Positions 38,522 through 48,271 of a DNA stretch of 64,000 nucleotides are shown in pieces (the first letter of the stretch is position 1; the number at the start of each line of letters is the position of its first letter). Made by a program: the position numbers and the translations under genes. The DNA lies in assembly GCF_904846625.1 (NCBI RefSeq), contig NZ_CAJHBL010000003.1, forward strand, positions 558,001 through 622,000, written 5' to 3'. Under the pieces are notes generated by a model. That model did not search any database, was not told the origin of the DNA, and was given only the letters and a program-made list of their open reading frames with translations. Origin of the DNA: Psychrobacter sp. JCM 18900 (lineage in GTDB: Bacteria > Pseudomonadota > Gammaproteobacteria > Pseudomonadales > Moraxellaceae).

Positions 38522-41500
38522 ATGGCATATAAAAAACGTTTCGACACCAGTAGTGCTTATGGTCAGCTGATCATACTGGTGTTTTTGCCCATCTGTGTGT
38601 TGGCAGCAGTAGGCGGCATTTTGGTATTTCACGAAACCATGCGTGCAAGCGACTCTGAGCAAGAAGTATTGGCCGAAGCGGTACTTATTCGCTATACACC
38701 AGTCATAGCTGAACTGATTCCTGAGCTGCTAGAACAAGAGCGCCAGCAAGTAGGGAGTAGTGCTGAGAGGACCCAGCAAGCGGCGATGACGACGCTAGAG
38801 GGTATCCAAGATAAGCTTGGACGTATGCAGTCTGAGCAGCATGTACAGCGCATTGCTATTATTAATGAAGGCAATCAAATACTAGCAACAGTCGGTTATG
38901 GCCTCAATGAAGAATGGCCGCTAATCAGTGATTCCGCAAGCTTTTTGTCACAACGACCAACGCCTGTAGGCACAGCGTATGGCAGTGTATTGGGAGAGTT
39001 TGAAGGGCAAACGTTGTGGCTGCTCGTCGATATGGACAATGAGCCGCTCTATATTGCACGCTACCGTATTGCGATGGCGTTAGTGATTACCGGCTTGTTT
39101 ACTATCTTGATTCTACTACTGAGCCTAAATATCTATTCAAAACGTTGGATTGCTCCCATTTATGAGCTGCGTTTGCAGTTGCAGCGTACCCATGTCGATA
39201 ATTTATACCAACCTGTACCCGTTGAGTCAGATGGTGAACTGAATCTATTACAGCAAGATCTAGTTAGAACATTGCGCCGCCTACATAGAAGCTTTCAAGA
39301 GCTCAAAGACCATGCCGAGCAAACGGAGGATGATTTACGTCTGGCATTTGATGAGATGGAGATGCAAAACATCTCTATTCGAAATGCACGTGATGCGGCA
39401 ATTTCAACCAGCCAAGCAAAATCTGCGTTTTTAGCCAATATCAGTCACGAACTGCGTACACCATTGAACAGTATCGATGGTTTTATTAATTTGCTGGCAC
39501 GTCATGGCGAGCTCAATCCTGAGCAGGACTTGTATGTACAGACCATACGTAAGTCCTCAGCACACTTGCTCGCTTTGGTAAATGATGTCTTAGATTTTTC
39601 TAAAATTGAGGCAGGCAAGCTAGTACTGGATCGTCATGAATTTGATCTCTATGACACCATTTACGATGTGGTCGATATGCTATCTCCTGTCTCTGCGGAG
39701 AAGGGTTTGCGCATGGCAGTACTGTTTTACAATGATGTGCCGATGCGCATCAACGGCGATGCGTTACGTCTTAAGCAAGTATTGACCAATATCGTTGGTA
39801 ATGCCATTAAATTTACGGATAGTGGTGATGTGGTGGTGCGTGTGAGCTTAGATGACCACCGTGACAATTATCTGATGATTAGCGTGCAAGATAGCGGAAA
39901 AGGTATTTCTCTTGCAGATCAAAAAATGCTGTTTCAAAGCTTTAGCCAAGGCGATCCATCAATCACGCGTCAGTATGGTGGTACAGGGTTGGGTCTGGTC
40001 ATCTCCAAACAGTTGACGCGCTTGATGGGCGGTGATATTGGATTTCATGATAATGCTCAAGAAAATATTGCCAACCAAGGTGCGACGTTTTGGTTTCGCA
40101 TGCCGGCCCATGTCGATGTGCTAGAGGCAGCCACTGGTCAAACGATTGAATTACCAGTATTAGCGCCACTGGCAAGCGAGACCGATGAGTTTAATGTACT
40201 GGTTTGGATCAATCATACTGCTTCGATACAAGTACTAAAGGCCAGCTTGCAGTACTTACCGATTAAGCTGACTCAAGCCAACTCATTACCAGGTGTGCTT
40301 GAGTCATTAAAAGAACACGGTAACTATTGGGATTGGGTCATCGTTGATGATGACACCCAAGACGATATGATGGCGCTCCTCAAGCAAATTCGTCTGCATT
40401 ATCAAGGCAAGCTTGCTGTATTTGGCTATCAAGTGGCAGCCGATCAAGCGCTACTCAATCGCTATCATGCCAACATACTGTATGAGCCATTAGACAAAAG
40501 ACAGCTGTACGCGATGCTCGATACCCAAAGCCGTAGTATGCCGCAAAGCTTGCAGGAACCACGCTGGAAAGGGGTCACTGTACTGGCAGTTGATGACCAT
40601 TTGCCCAATTTACTAGTGCTTGATGCTTTATTGAGTGAGCTAGGTATTCAGGTAGTCACTGCGAGCAGTGGATTTGATGCTATTGAGATTATCAGTAAAC
40701 AACAAACCAAAAATATTAAAACTGCCAAGAGCGATAAGCAAAGCCTATCGAATAAAACGCAACTCTCTAAAGCAGAAACACGTGATGAGATAAATAAGAA
40801 AACAAATAGCGCGTTCTATCATGAGGACACGAGCGCTGATGATAAAGCGGCTACGCAAGACAAAGATAATATTGATTTGATATTTATGGATATTCAAATG
40901 CCGCGGATGTCGGGACATGAGGCAGCTAAGCAGATTCGAAATATCGAAAATGCGGATAGTCGTATCCCTATTATCGCTCTGACCGCGCATGGGTTGGCAG
41001 ATGAACGTGACAAACTTATAGCCAGCGGTATCAATGACTATGTCGGCAAACCTATTAGCCAACCTCAGTTATTGCAAGTGCTACAGAAATGGCTTGGTCG
41101 CAAGAGTACGACACCACAATTGACCGCATTACCTGATACAGATTTGCAGAGCTTTGGCTTACAGCATTCTGATTTGCAGAGTGATAATTTACAAGGTGCT
41201 AATGTACAGGATGCTAATGTACGGGGCACCGACTCATCAGAAGCTGAGCTAACTGCTATTGACTCGTTGCGTGGTTACTCAATCAATGACAATGATTTAT
41301 CGAACGACTTGCTCTCCAACAATGTAAATGGGCAAGAGACTCAAGCCAGTTCAGACAACTCAATCGCTACTTATCCAATAATAAGAGGAGATGGGGTAGA
41401 TCGTAATAGTACTTCTGTCAGTAGCGAGCCGAAAATTACCCGTCCACTATCCCTGAAAAAAATCCGTGATGATTATCTGCGTGATAGCCAGCCTCGTGAC

Positions 41501-42139
41501 GGCTATAGACGAGATACTGCGCGTGATATTCAACCGCGCTATGAAAGCTTACGTCTACAAAAACAAGGTCAATCGCCACTACTACAATCACAAATAAGGT
41601 CTATCGACAACTCTCAAGATAAAAGCCCTCAAGACCAAGGCTTTCAAGATAGAACAGCTCACGATAATACGACTTTACACGAGCAAATCAATAATGACTT
41701 TAGTAACAACAATATAAGCAAAAGTGATACTTCAAACATTTTAGATTGGCAAGATGCGCTCACTCGTTCAGCGAACAAACCTGAATTGGCGGCCAAGCTT
41801 ATTATCATGATGATCGATACTATCAATGATGAAAAACAGGCGCTTATTCAGGCATGGGAAGCGCATGACCGCAATATGTTGGCACAAATTGCCCATCGTA
41901 TACTGGGCGGTAGTCGATATACAGGTGTACCGCAACTGCGTCAGGCTAGCCAAGATTTGGAAGATAAATGTCTGCTGAATGTACAGCATACGACACCTGT
42001 GCAATTTGCAATGATTGAGCCCTATTATAAGGCATTATTAACGGCGCTAGACAACTTGCAAAAGGTAGATTTATCTTCTTATCCTCAGCTTAATTATCAT
42101 CGCTTGAGCGAAAATGACATGACGTGGAAAATGATATAA
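38522..42139 (+). CDS. barA: Hybrid sensor histidine kinase BarA/GacS
   Basis: A 1205-residue tripartite kinase of the Gac/Rsm global pathway. Two transmembrane helices (about residues 14-36 and 182-204) flank a periplasmic region, and a HAMP segment follows. The HisKA phosphohistidine is H309 in NISHELRTPLNSIDGF. The HATPase (about 415-530) includes GNAIKFTDSG and GTGLGLVISKQL. A degenerate receiver-like domain (about 560-670) precedes the true receiver, whose phospho-Asp is D790 in IFMDIQMPRMSG. The C-terminal Hpt has H1125 in IAHRILGGSRYTG. It is about 290 residues longer than E. coli BarA because of an insert inside the receiver (about 724-785) and a long low-complexity linker (about 865-1075). 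Confidence 0.95.
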   Translation: MAYKKRFDTSSAYGQLIILVFLPICVLAAVGGILVFHETMRASDSEQEVLAEAVLIRYTPVIAELIPELLEQERQQVGSSAERTQQAAMTTLEGIQDKLGRMQSEQHVQRIAIINEGNQILATVGYGLNEEWPLISDSASFLSQRPTPVGTAYGSVLGEFEGQTLWLLVDMDNEPLYIARYRIAMALVITGLFTILILLLSLNIYSKRWIAPIYELRLQLQRTHVDNLYQPVPVESDGELNLLQQDLVRTLRRLHRSFQELKDHAEQTEDDLRLAFDEMEMQNISIRNARDAAISTSQAKSAFLANISHELRTPLNSIDGFINLLARHGELNPEQDLYVQTIRKSSAHLLALVNDVLDFSKIEAGKLVLDRHEFDLYDTIYDVVDMLSPVSAEKGLRMAVLFYNDVPMRINGDALRLKQVLTNIVGNAIKFTDSGDVVVRVSLDDHRDNYLMISVQDSGKGISLADQKMLFQSFSQGDPSITRQYGGTGLGLVISKQLTRLMGGDIGFHDNAQENIANQGATFWFRMPAHVDVLEAATGQTIELPVLAPLASETDEFNVLVWINHTASIQVLKASLQYLPIKLTQANSLPGVLESLKEHGNYWDWVIVDDDTQDDMMALLKQIRLHYQGKLAVFGYQVAADQALLNRYHANILYEPLDKRQLYAMLDTQSRSMPQSLQEPRWKGVTVLAVDDHLPNLLVLDALLSELGIQVVTASSGFDAIEIISKQQTKNIKTAKSDKQSLSNKTQLSKAETRDEINKKTNSAFYHEDTSADDKAATQDKDNIDLIFMDIQMPRMSGHEAAKQIRNIENADSRIPIIALTAHGLADERDKLIASGINDYVGKPISQPQLLQVLQKWLGRKSTTPQLTALPDTDLQSFGLQHSDLQSDNLQGANVQDANVRGTDSSEAELTAIDSLRGYSINDNDLSNDLLSNNVNGQETQASSDNSIATYPIIRGDGVDRNSTSVSSEPKITRPLSLKKIRDDYLRDSQPRDGYRRDTARDIQPRYESLRLQKQGQSPLLQSQIRSIDNSQDKSPQDQGFQDRTAHDNTTLHEQINNDFSNNNISKSDTSNILDWQDALTRSANKPELAAKLIIMMIDTINDEKQALIQAWEAHDRNMLAQIAHRILGGSRYTGVPQLRQASQDLEDKCLLNVQHTTPVQFAMIEPYYKALLTALDNLQKVDLSSYPQLNYHRLSENDMTWKMI

Positions 42140-42362
42140 GTTGAGGTTAAGGTAAAGCAGATAAAATCATTCAGGTTCAGAAAGCGATAGGTAGTCTTGT
42201 TAGATTTGCTTATCGTTATCAACTAAACACTCTATATCTGCTGTATATGAAACTGACTATAGTATCGTGGCAGTCAGTTATTACTACGGTACAACAAAGA
42301 CAAGCCTGCTAATATTGTGAATATCAGCACCATATTTATTTTATTCATTAATAAGGATTGTT

Positions 42363-43175
42363 ATGAACGCGATTGCAAGTTACCAGTATGAGACCTTACA
42401 AGTTAGTATTACAGACAACATACTGACGGTTACCTTAAATCGTCCACATAAAAAAAATGCCATGAGTTTCCAGGTAATCAATGAGTTGATTAAGCTGGCA
42501 GGTCGCATTAGCAAGGACAGAACCATACGCGCGGTCATTCTAAATGGGGCAGAAGGAACGTTTTGCGCAGGGATTGATTTAGGAGACTTAAATCATCCAA
42601 AAAACACAGCATTTGCGCTTTGGGAGTTGATTAAGCCATGGCAAAGTGCGTTCCAACGGGTGTGCTTGGTATGGCGTGATCTGCCAGTACCCGTCATAGC
42701 AGTATTGGAAGGGTATTGTATCGGCGCTGGGTTACAGTTGGCGTTGGCTTGTGACATACGTGTCAGTCACCCTGACTGTCAGTTATCTATTATGGAAGCT
42801 AAATGGGGGTTAGTGCCAGATATGGGACTGACTCAATCGGCATTTGGGGTTCTACGAGAAGATACTCTAAAAGAGCTCGCCATGAGCGCTCGTATCATCG
42901 ATGCTAATGAAGGCAAAGAGTTAGGCTTGATTAGCCATTGTAGTGAAGTGCCTCTTGAACAAGCACAAAAGCTTGCTGCCGAGTTTGCAGAGCGCTCTCC
43001 TGATGCGGTGCTAGCAAGCAAACGCGTGATAAATGCGATGTATGATCAACCTGCCAAGACTTTATATAAAGAAAAAGCATGGCAGCTTAAAATGATGCTT
43101 GGTCGTAATCGTAAGCTTGCCCTCAGAAAAGCAAAGCAGGCCAGCACCTTATTTGGCAAACGCCAATTCCGCTAA
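42363..43175 (+). CDS. Crotonase/enoyl-CoA hydratase family protein
   Basis: A 270-residue crotonase-fold protein. The CoA-binding and oxyanion-hole segments are seen in GTFCAGIDLGDLNH and VLEGYCIGAGLQLALACDIRVSH. MEAKWGLVPDMG carries the second catalytic-region residues, with Glu and Asp in roughly the dienoyl-CoA isomerase/hydratase positions. The exact reaction cannot be read from the sequence; hydratase or isomerase of acyl-CoA substrates are the likely options. AAGGA precedes the ATG. It stands alone between barA and an inverted repeat. Confidence 0.9.
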   Translation: MNAIASYQYETLQVSITDNILTVTLNRPHKKNAMSFQVINELIKLAGRISKDRTIRAVILNGAEGTFCAGIDLGDLNHPKNTAFALWELIKPWQSAFQRVCLVWRDLPVPVIAVLEGYCIGAGLQLALACDIRVSHPDCQLSIMEAKWGLVPDMGLTQSAFGVLREDTLKELAMSARIIDANEGKELGLISHCSEVPLEQAQKLAAEFAERSPDAVLASKRVINAMYDQPAKTLYKEKAWQLKMMLGRNRKLALRKAKQASTLFGKRQFR

Positions 43176-43530
43176 ATTTTTGCTATCAGTAAATTTGCTA
43201 GTGTTATTTTCGTTTGATTCACTTTAATAGAAGAGGTTACTACCTAAGAATACCAGACATATTTTGATAAATCCTTTTGACGAGTTTTAATTGTTAGCGG
43301 TTGTTTTGCCATTGTCTTACAGCCATTGAAATGCAAGCAGATAGCACGATATAGCATTGTCTGCTTGCACCGATGTGGGTAAAGATGCACTATTGTTGTT
43401 AAAGGTATCTATTTTGATTACTAGATAAGCCAGTAAAATGACGAAAGCCTACCTAACAACACGTGCAAGCAATTAAACGTCGAAAAATAAAATATTAAAA
43501 ATAATAGCCACTATATAAAACGGTCTAAAT
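43176..43530. other. Intergenic region with a 38-base inverted repeat
   Basis: 355 non-coding bases. TGCAAGCAGA (43332-43341) and TCTGCTTGCA (43360-43369) form a perfect ten-base inverted repeat around 18 bases, with no T-run after it. The 8-mer TGCAAGCA occurs again near 43463. No gene or clear promoter was recognised. Confidence 0.5.
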
Positions 43531-44790
43531 ATGTCTGCTTCAAAACCCTCCCTTCCAAACAAACCTATCGCCTCTGAGCGAGTGCGCTCTGCTGATTTGC
43601 CTGTTGCATGGATTATGATGCTTGGGCTGATGGTTGCAGTAGGGCCATTATCCATTGATATGTATCTACCAGCATTGCCATCGATGGCCGATGATTTCGG
43701 TGTTTCAACGGCCTTTATGGCCAACTCTGTTCCTGCATACTTTTTAGGTTTGGTATTTGGGCAGCTATTTTACGGCCCATTCAGTGACCGTGTCGGCCGT
43801 GTCAAACCTTTATATATAGGTATGACCTTATACGTTATCGCTTCTATCCTTTGTGCGACCACTGATAATGAGTACGTGCTTTTTGCAGGCCGTACTTTAC
43901 AAGCATTGGGCGCGTGTGTGGGTGCAGTAGTTACTCGCGCTGCGATTCGAGATCGCCTCACTGCCAAACAAACGGCAAAAGCTTTTTCCATCATGATTTT
44001 AGTGATGGGCTTAGCACCCATATTGGCACCATCGCTTGGCGCGCTATTCTTACAGTTTTTTGATTGGCATTCTATCTTTTGGTTTTTAGCTGCATTTGGC
44101 GCTCTTAATTTGTTACTTACTAAGTTTTTCTTTTTTGAAACTTTGACCGAAGAAAATCGCAACGTACGTCCTGCAAGAGAAGTGCTCAGTCAATATTGGG
44201 ATTTATTAAAAGACCCGACTTTTAACTATCCAGCAATTGGTGGTGGATTGTTAATGGGAGCGATGTTTGTCTATATCAGCTCGGCTTCTGAGCTAATTAT
44301 GGATACTTATGGCGTCTCAGCGACACATTTTGCTTGGTTGTTCGGAATGAATGCGGCTGGTTTTGTAGGTTTGACTCAGTTAAACCAATGGCTTACCAAT
44401 CGCTTTCGAATACTAAGTATTTTGCGATTTGGGGCGATGATGCAGGTTGTCTCTGCGGGTGTGCTATTTGTGACTGGCTTGCTTTTAGGGACGGATGCTT
44501 GGCTACCACTGGTGCTGGCTTGTATTTTCTTTTGTATCGCAGGACTGGGTCTGACCCAGCCCAATGCTTCTGCAATTGCGCTCGCTTTTCAGAAACGCCG
44601 TGCTGGTATGGCAAGTGCATTACAAGGCTCGCTAATGTTTTCAGTCGGTATCTTCGGCGGCTTATTATTGAACCTGTTTCCAGTCAATCCAGTCCTCAAG
44701 GTCGGTATTGCTCTGTTCTCACTAATGAGTTTCGGTTCTTTCCTGATTTGGAAGATAGACCGTAATCTCAATTTGGACGACGCAGAGTAA
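43531..44790 (+). CDS. Bcr/CflA-family multidrug efflux MFS transporter
   Basis: A 419-residue major facilitator protein with twelve hydrophobic segments. The DHA1 signature is seen in GPLSIDMYLPALPSMADDFGVS, the loop 2-3 motif is GQLFYGPFSDRVGRVKPLYIG, and motif C-like ALGACVGAVVTRAAIRDR is typical of Bcr/CflA drug:proton antiporters (bicyclomycin, chloramphenicol or sulfonamide in known members). The substrate here is unknown. A hydrophilic N-terminus of about 25 residues precedes helix 1. It has its own strong terminator. Confidence 0.92.
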   Translation: MSASKPSLPNKPIASERVRSADLPVAWIMMLGLMVAVGPLSIDMYLPALPSMADDFGVSTAFMANSVPAYFLGLVFGQLFYGPFSDRVGRVKPLYIGMTLYVIASILCATTDNEYVLFAGRTLQALGACVGAVVTRAAIRDRLTAKQTAKAFSIMILVMGLAPILAPSLGALFLQFFDWHSIFWFLAAFGALNLLLTKFFFFETLTEENRNVRPAREVLSQYWDLLKDPTFNYPAIGGGLLMGAMFVYISSASELIMDTYGVSATHFAWLFGMNAAGFVGLTQLNQWLTNRFRILSILRFGAMMQVVSAGVLFVTGLLLGTDAWLPLVLACIFFCIAGLGLTQPNASAIALAFQKRRAGMASALQGSLMFSVGIFGGLLLNLFPVNPVLKVGIALFSLMSFGSFLIWKIDRNLNLDDAE

Positions 44791-44821
44791 AGGCATTTCT
44801 ATTTTAAGTTAGCTGTATTTT

Positions 44822-44862
44822 AAAAAGCACTCATGCGTTCACAGCGTATGAGTGCTTTTTTG
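44822..44862 (+). terminator. Terminator of the MFS transporter gene
   Basis: GCACTCATGCG and CGTATGAGTGC form an 11-pair stem with one G-T pair, extended by A and T runs. Confidence 0.93.
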
Positions 44863-45147
44863 TGCACTCTATATATTTTTATTCAGAGCAAAATTAAATT
44901 TTATAGGCGTTTTATATGATGGAATTTATTGATTATAAACGAGTATATGTTATTTACGATTATATGCAGCCTTTGCTATATATGGCTTACCTTAAATAAT
45001 GACCAAACATAATTATTGCAATCGTGAAATTAGGCAAGTACTATCTAACGTAACTTTCTGTAAGTTAATATGTATAGACATTGCTTAACCTTGCTAGATT
45101 GTCAATTAATTAAAATGTAAAACAACGTTAGGTTTCAAGGATAGATT
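44863..45147 (+). other. Leader region of the chemosensory operon
   Basis: 285 AT-rich bases precede the solute-binding lipoprotein gene. Several partial promoter-like words are present (TTGTCA at 45099, TAAAAT at 45111), but none has good spacing. AAGGA lies just before the ATG. Confidence 0.3.
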
Positions 45148-46017
45148 ATGAAGCAGTTATATCGAGCGTTACCGATTTTGTTGAGTGTTGGCCTATTTGG
45201 CTGTGGTAATTCTGCTACTCAAGAAAATGCAAGCGCACCAGTAAAGGAAAACACAGATAGCTTTGTGAGTAAGCTACCTGATACAGCGCCAACATTGAAA
45301 GTTGCCATGACTGGTGATTTGCCGCCTTTTTCATTCCAGGATGACTATGGCAATATGCAAGGCACTGATGTTGATTCAATTCGTGCTATTGGTGAAGAGC
45401 AGGGGTTCAAAGTCGAGTTTTACAAAGAAACTTGGCAAGACATGTTCGATAGCGTCGAAACAGGAAAGCGTGATCTAGCGATTTCTGGTATTTCTTACAA
45501 AGACGATCGGGCAGTGAGATATGGTCTATCAACACCATACTTTTTCAACCCAGCTACTATCATGTATTTGGAAGGTAAGTTCGATGTAAAAGGCTTAAAC
45601 GATATAAAAGGTCTAAAAGCAGGTACGTTAGAAGGCTCTAAAGAAGAAGACACGCTAAAAGAGATGGGCAGTTCAGTTGAGCTAATTTCAAGACCTACAG
45701 CATTTTTGGCGTATCAGGATTTGGTTCAAGGTAATACAGATGTCTTCTTGTACGATATGCCAGTCTTACAATATATCGTCAAAGGCTATCCTGAGCATAA
45801 AGTGAAAATTGTACCCTATGAAGCTGCAGATGCGCCTTCAGCCCAGCAAGTGGTGCTCATGGCAAAAGAAAATACTCAGCTTATCAAAACGGTTAATGAA
45901 GGTATTGCCAAACTAAAAGAAAAAGGGACATTTAAAGAAATTGAGGCGCGCTGGTTGGGTGAAGCTGACCCTGCTGAAAAGAGCGACTCTGACACCAATA
46001 CTAAGCAATTGAACTAA
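45148..46017 (+). CDS. Amino-acid-type solute-binding lipoprotein
   Basis: A 289-residue SBP_bac_3 family protein. The lipobox LFGC puts the lipidated Cys at residue 19, after a short signal peptide. A hydrophilic linker leads to the bilobed binding domain, which starts at LKVAMTGDLPPFSFQDDYGNMQGTDVDSIRAIGEEQGF, has DLAISGISYKDDR for ligand contact, and ends at FKEIEARWLGE. Family members bind polar amino acids. No ABC transporter genes follow; instead a membrane-bound CheA-like kinase begins 12 bases after the stop. A sensing role, presenting ligand to the kinase's periplasmic domain, is therefore more likely than uptake; this is inference from context. Confidence 0.9.
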   Translation: MKQLYRALPILLSVGLFGCGNSATQENASAPVKENTDSFVSKLPDTAPTLKVAMTGDLPPFSFQDDYGNMQGTDVDSIRAIGEEQGFKVEFYKETWQDMFDSVETGKRDLAISGISYKDDRAVRYGLSTPYFFNPATIMYLEGKFDVKGLNDIKGLKAGTLEGSKEEDTLKEMGSSVELISRPTAFLAYQDLVQGNTDVFLYDMPVLQYIVKGYPEHKVKIVPYEAADAPSAQQVVLMAKENTQLIKTVNEGIAKLKEKGTFKEIEARWLGEADPAEKSDSDTNTKQLN

Positions 46018-46029
46018 GGAATTCTGAAG

Positions 46030-48210
46030 ATGGCAACCGTACCTAATGTTGACAATAAGCGCTATCAAGGTCTGATTATTTCAATTGCACTATTTTTATC
46101 TCTAATCGGTGCTTTGCTAGCGTTCACGTTTTATACCTCAAATTTATTAGAACGAAACACCGCTTTAATTGACCAAACTAACCAAGTTGCAAACAGTGCA
46201 CAGGCAGTAATTAAAGATCTTTTCGATTTAGACAGTAGTTATGGTGAGGATACTAACTCTCCGCACATACAACGAGTGCTAAGCCGTTTAGAACAAAATA
46301 CTGCGCTAATCACCAGCTCGATTGCTGCTATTGAGCAAGGCAGTACAATTACAGATGCAGAAGGTAATAGCTATGACTTGCCAAAAATTGATAGTCAAGC
46401 ACAAACCAATATTGCTGCGGCCAATGAGCAATGGAAAGCGCTAGAGCCTAAGATTCAAACATATCTAAAAGATGCTGATAATATCATGGTAACGTCTGCT
46501 GATGAATTGACGCAGGCCGTTGAACAGGCGAAGACATCAAGTTTGTTTATTAACGATTCTTTGGATAATTTGACAAAAGACGTGTTCGATAGTGCACAAC
46601 GTCAAGCAACTACCATTCGTCTTATTCAGGTACTTGGTGTTGCCGCTATCTTTACCTACTTCCTAATCTTCGTATTCTTCTTTGTACGTCGTCTACGTGA
46701 GACGGATGCTGAAGCACTTGCCGCTCGCCAAGAAACGCAAGAAATTATGGAAACGGTAAATACGGGTCTTTTCCTACTTGATAAGGACTTGAATATTGGT
46801 CAACAGCATTCTCGAGCGCTGAACAATATCATCGGCTCTGATAGCTTGGCAGGGGAGAACTTTACCAATGTCTTGCGTGGCCGTATCTCTGATAAAGACC
46901 TCAAGACCACACAGCAGTTTATTGAACAGCTCTATAACCCTCGAGTGAAAGAAAAGCTGGTAGATTCACTTAACCCGTTAAACAAGGTCATGCTGCATAA
47001 TCTGTCTGACGACAAGAGTCTTGATAATCGCTTCTTAGATTTTAAATTCTCACGTGTTTATGACAATAAAGACATTGCCCGTATCTTGGTCAACGTTAAC
47101 GATGTATCAGATGCAGTCTACTTAGAACAGCGCCTAGAAAAAGAGCGTTCGCAAAACGATATGCAGATTGAGATGTTAACGACTATCTTGAATGTGAATC
47201 CAAAGATTATTAATGAGTTTATTGGTAATACCCAAGCGCATATCGAGAAGATGAATAATATCTTAAAAAATCCTGGTAGCTCACAATACGAGCTTGAAGG
47301 CAAATTAAAAGCTATTTATCGTGAAATGCACAGCTTAAAAGGTGAAGCATCAGCACTAAAACTACACAGCTTTACGAAGATTGCTTCTGATGCTGAAGAC
47401 AAGTTACATGCATTGCAAAACCAAGGTCAGTTGTCTGGTAATGACTTCTTACCATTGGCAGTACATTTGGATGATTTGCTCAGCTTATCGAACACGATTG
47501 CGACGTTGGGTGAGCGTATCAACCGCTCAGCACCGACAGCAGCTAAGTCGTCAACCGTACAAGCGCCAATTGCTACCCAAAGTCCAGTAGCAGACCATGC
47601 AGCTAGTAATGCTGACTTTGATGGTGGGCTAGATATCGACTTAGACAATGAAGCAGATGACGATTTATTGTCTTTTTACAATGAATTTACAAAAGAGATT
47701 GCTGCAAGACAGGGCAAGCAAGTACAGCTAAAAAGTACGACGCTAACCCAAACCAGCATTCCGGCAAATCTGGCAAAGCCAATCAAAGAAATCAGTATTC
47801 AGTTGCTGCGTAATGCGGTAGTACATGGTATCGAGTCGCCAAGTGTGCGTCATGCTACTGGCAAAACTGACGTTGGGATCATAGATTTGGAAGTGCAAGA
47901 CAACGGTTCAAACTTTATGCTAGTGGTGCAAGACGACGGACAAGGCATCAACTATGACAGCATCCGTAATAAACTGATTGAAGAAGGTCGTTTCGGTACG
48001 GAAGAGACAAATCAGCTTAGCAAAGGTGACTTGCTCAAACAGCTGTTCTCTTCTGGATTCTCTACCAAAGAGCATGCAGATGAAGATGGTGGTCGCGGTG
48101 TCGGACTTGACATCATCAAAGCAAAAGTAAAAGAGTATGATGGCAAGCTTAACGTAAATAGCGAGCTGGGTCAGATGACACGGTTTGTCATTACTTTACC
48201 TAAAGCTTAA
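46030..48210 (+). CDS. Membrane-bound CheA-like histidine kinase
   Basis: A 726-residue kinase. Two transmembrane helices (about residues 14-34 and 198-220) enclose a mainly helical periplasmic domain of about 160 residues. A PAS-like segment (about 235-360, starting ETVNTGLFLLDKDLNI) is followed by an Hpt domain with phospho-acceptor H434 in YREMHSLKGEASAL. The CheA-type HATPase has the N-box LLRNAVVHGIE (N595) and the G-boxes DDGQGIN and GGRGVGLDII. The order Hpt then HATPase and the N-box wording are those of CheA. There is no CheW/P5 domain and no obvious P3 dimerisation unit, so it would not dock to chemoreceptor arrays. It is flanked by a binding protein and a CheY-like regulator. Confidence 0.9.
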   Translation: MATVPNVDNKRYQGLIISIALFLSLIGALLAFTFYTSNLLERNTALIDQTNQVANSAQAVIKDLFDLDSSYGEDTNSPHIQRVLSRLEQNTALITSSIAAIEQGSTITDAEGNSYDLPKIDSQAQTNIAAANEQWKALEPKIQTYLKDADNIMVTSADELTQAVEQAKTSSLFINDSLDNLTKDVFDSAQRQATTIRLIQVLGVAAIFTYFLIFVFFFVRRLRETDAEALAARQETQEIMETVNTGLFLLDKDLNIGQQHSRALNNIIGSDSLAGENFTNVLRGRISDKDLKTTQQFIEQLYNPRVKEKLVDSLNPLNKVMLHNLSDDKSLDNRFLDFKFSRVYDNKDIARILVNVNDVSDAVYLEQRLEKERSQNDMQIEMLTTILNVNPKIINEFIGNTQAHIEKMNNILKNPGSSQYELEGKLKAIYREMHSLKGEASALKLHSFTKIASDAEDKLHALQNQGQLSGNDFLPLAVHLDDLLSLSNTIATLGERINRSAPTAAKSSTVQAPIATQSPVADHAASNADFDGGLDIDLDNEADDDLLSFYNEFTKEIAARQGKQVQLKSTTLTQTSIPANLAKPIKEISIQLLRNAVVHGIESPSVRHATGKTDVGIIDLEVQDNGSNFMLVVQDDGQGINYDSIRNKLIEEGRFGTEETNQLSKGDLLKQLFSSGFSTKEHADEDGGRGVGLDIIKAKVKEYDGKLNVNSELGQMTRFVITLPKA

Positions 48211-48271
48211 TCAAAATAGTAATTATATTGTCAGGGACGACAAGCACTTCATTAAAGGTAGTAGATAAGTT

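Noticed and set aside
43770..44162. A 130-codon minus-strand frame inside the Bcr/CflA gene
   Set aside because: It is fully antisense to a well-supported transporter and has no start context; long antisense frames are common opposite hydrophobic genes.
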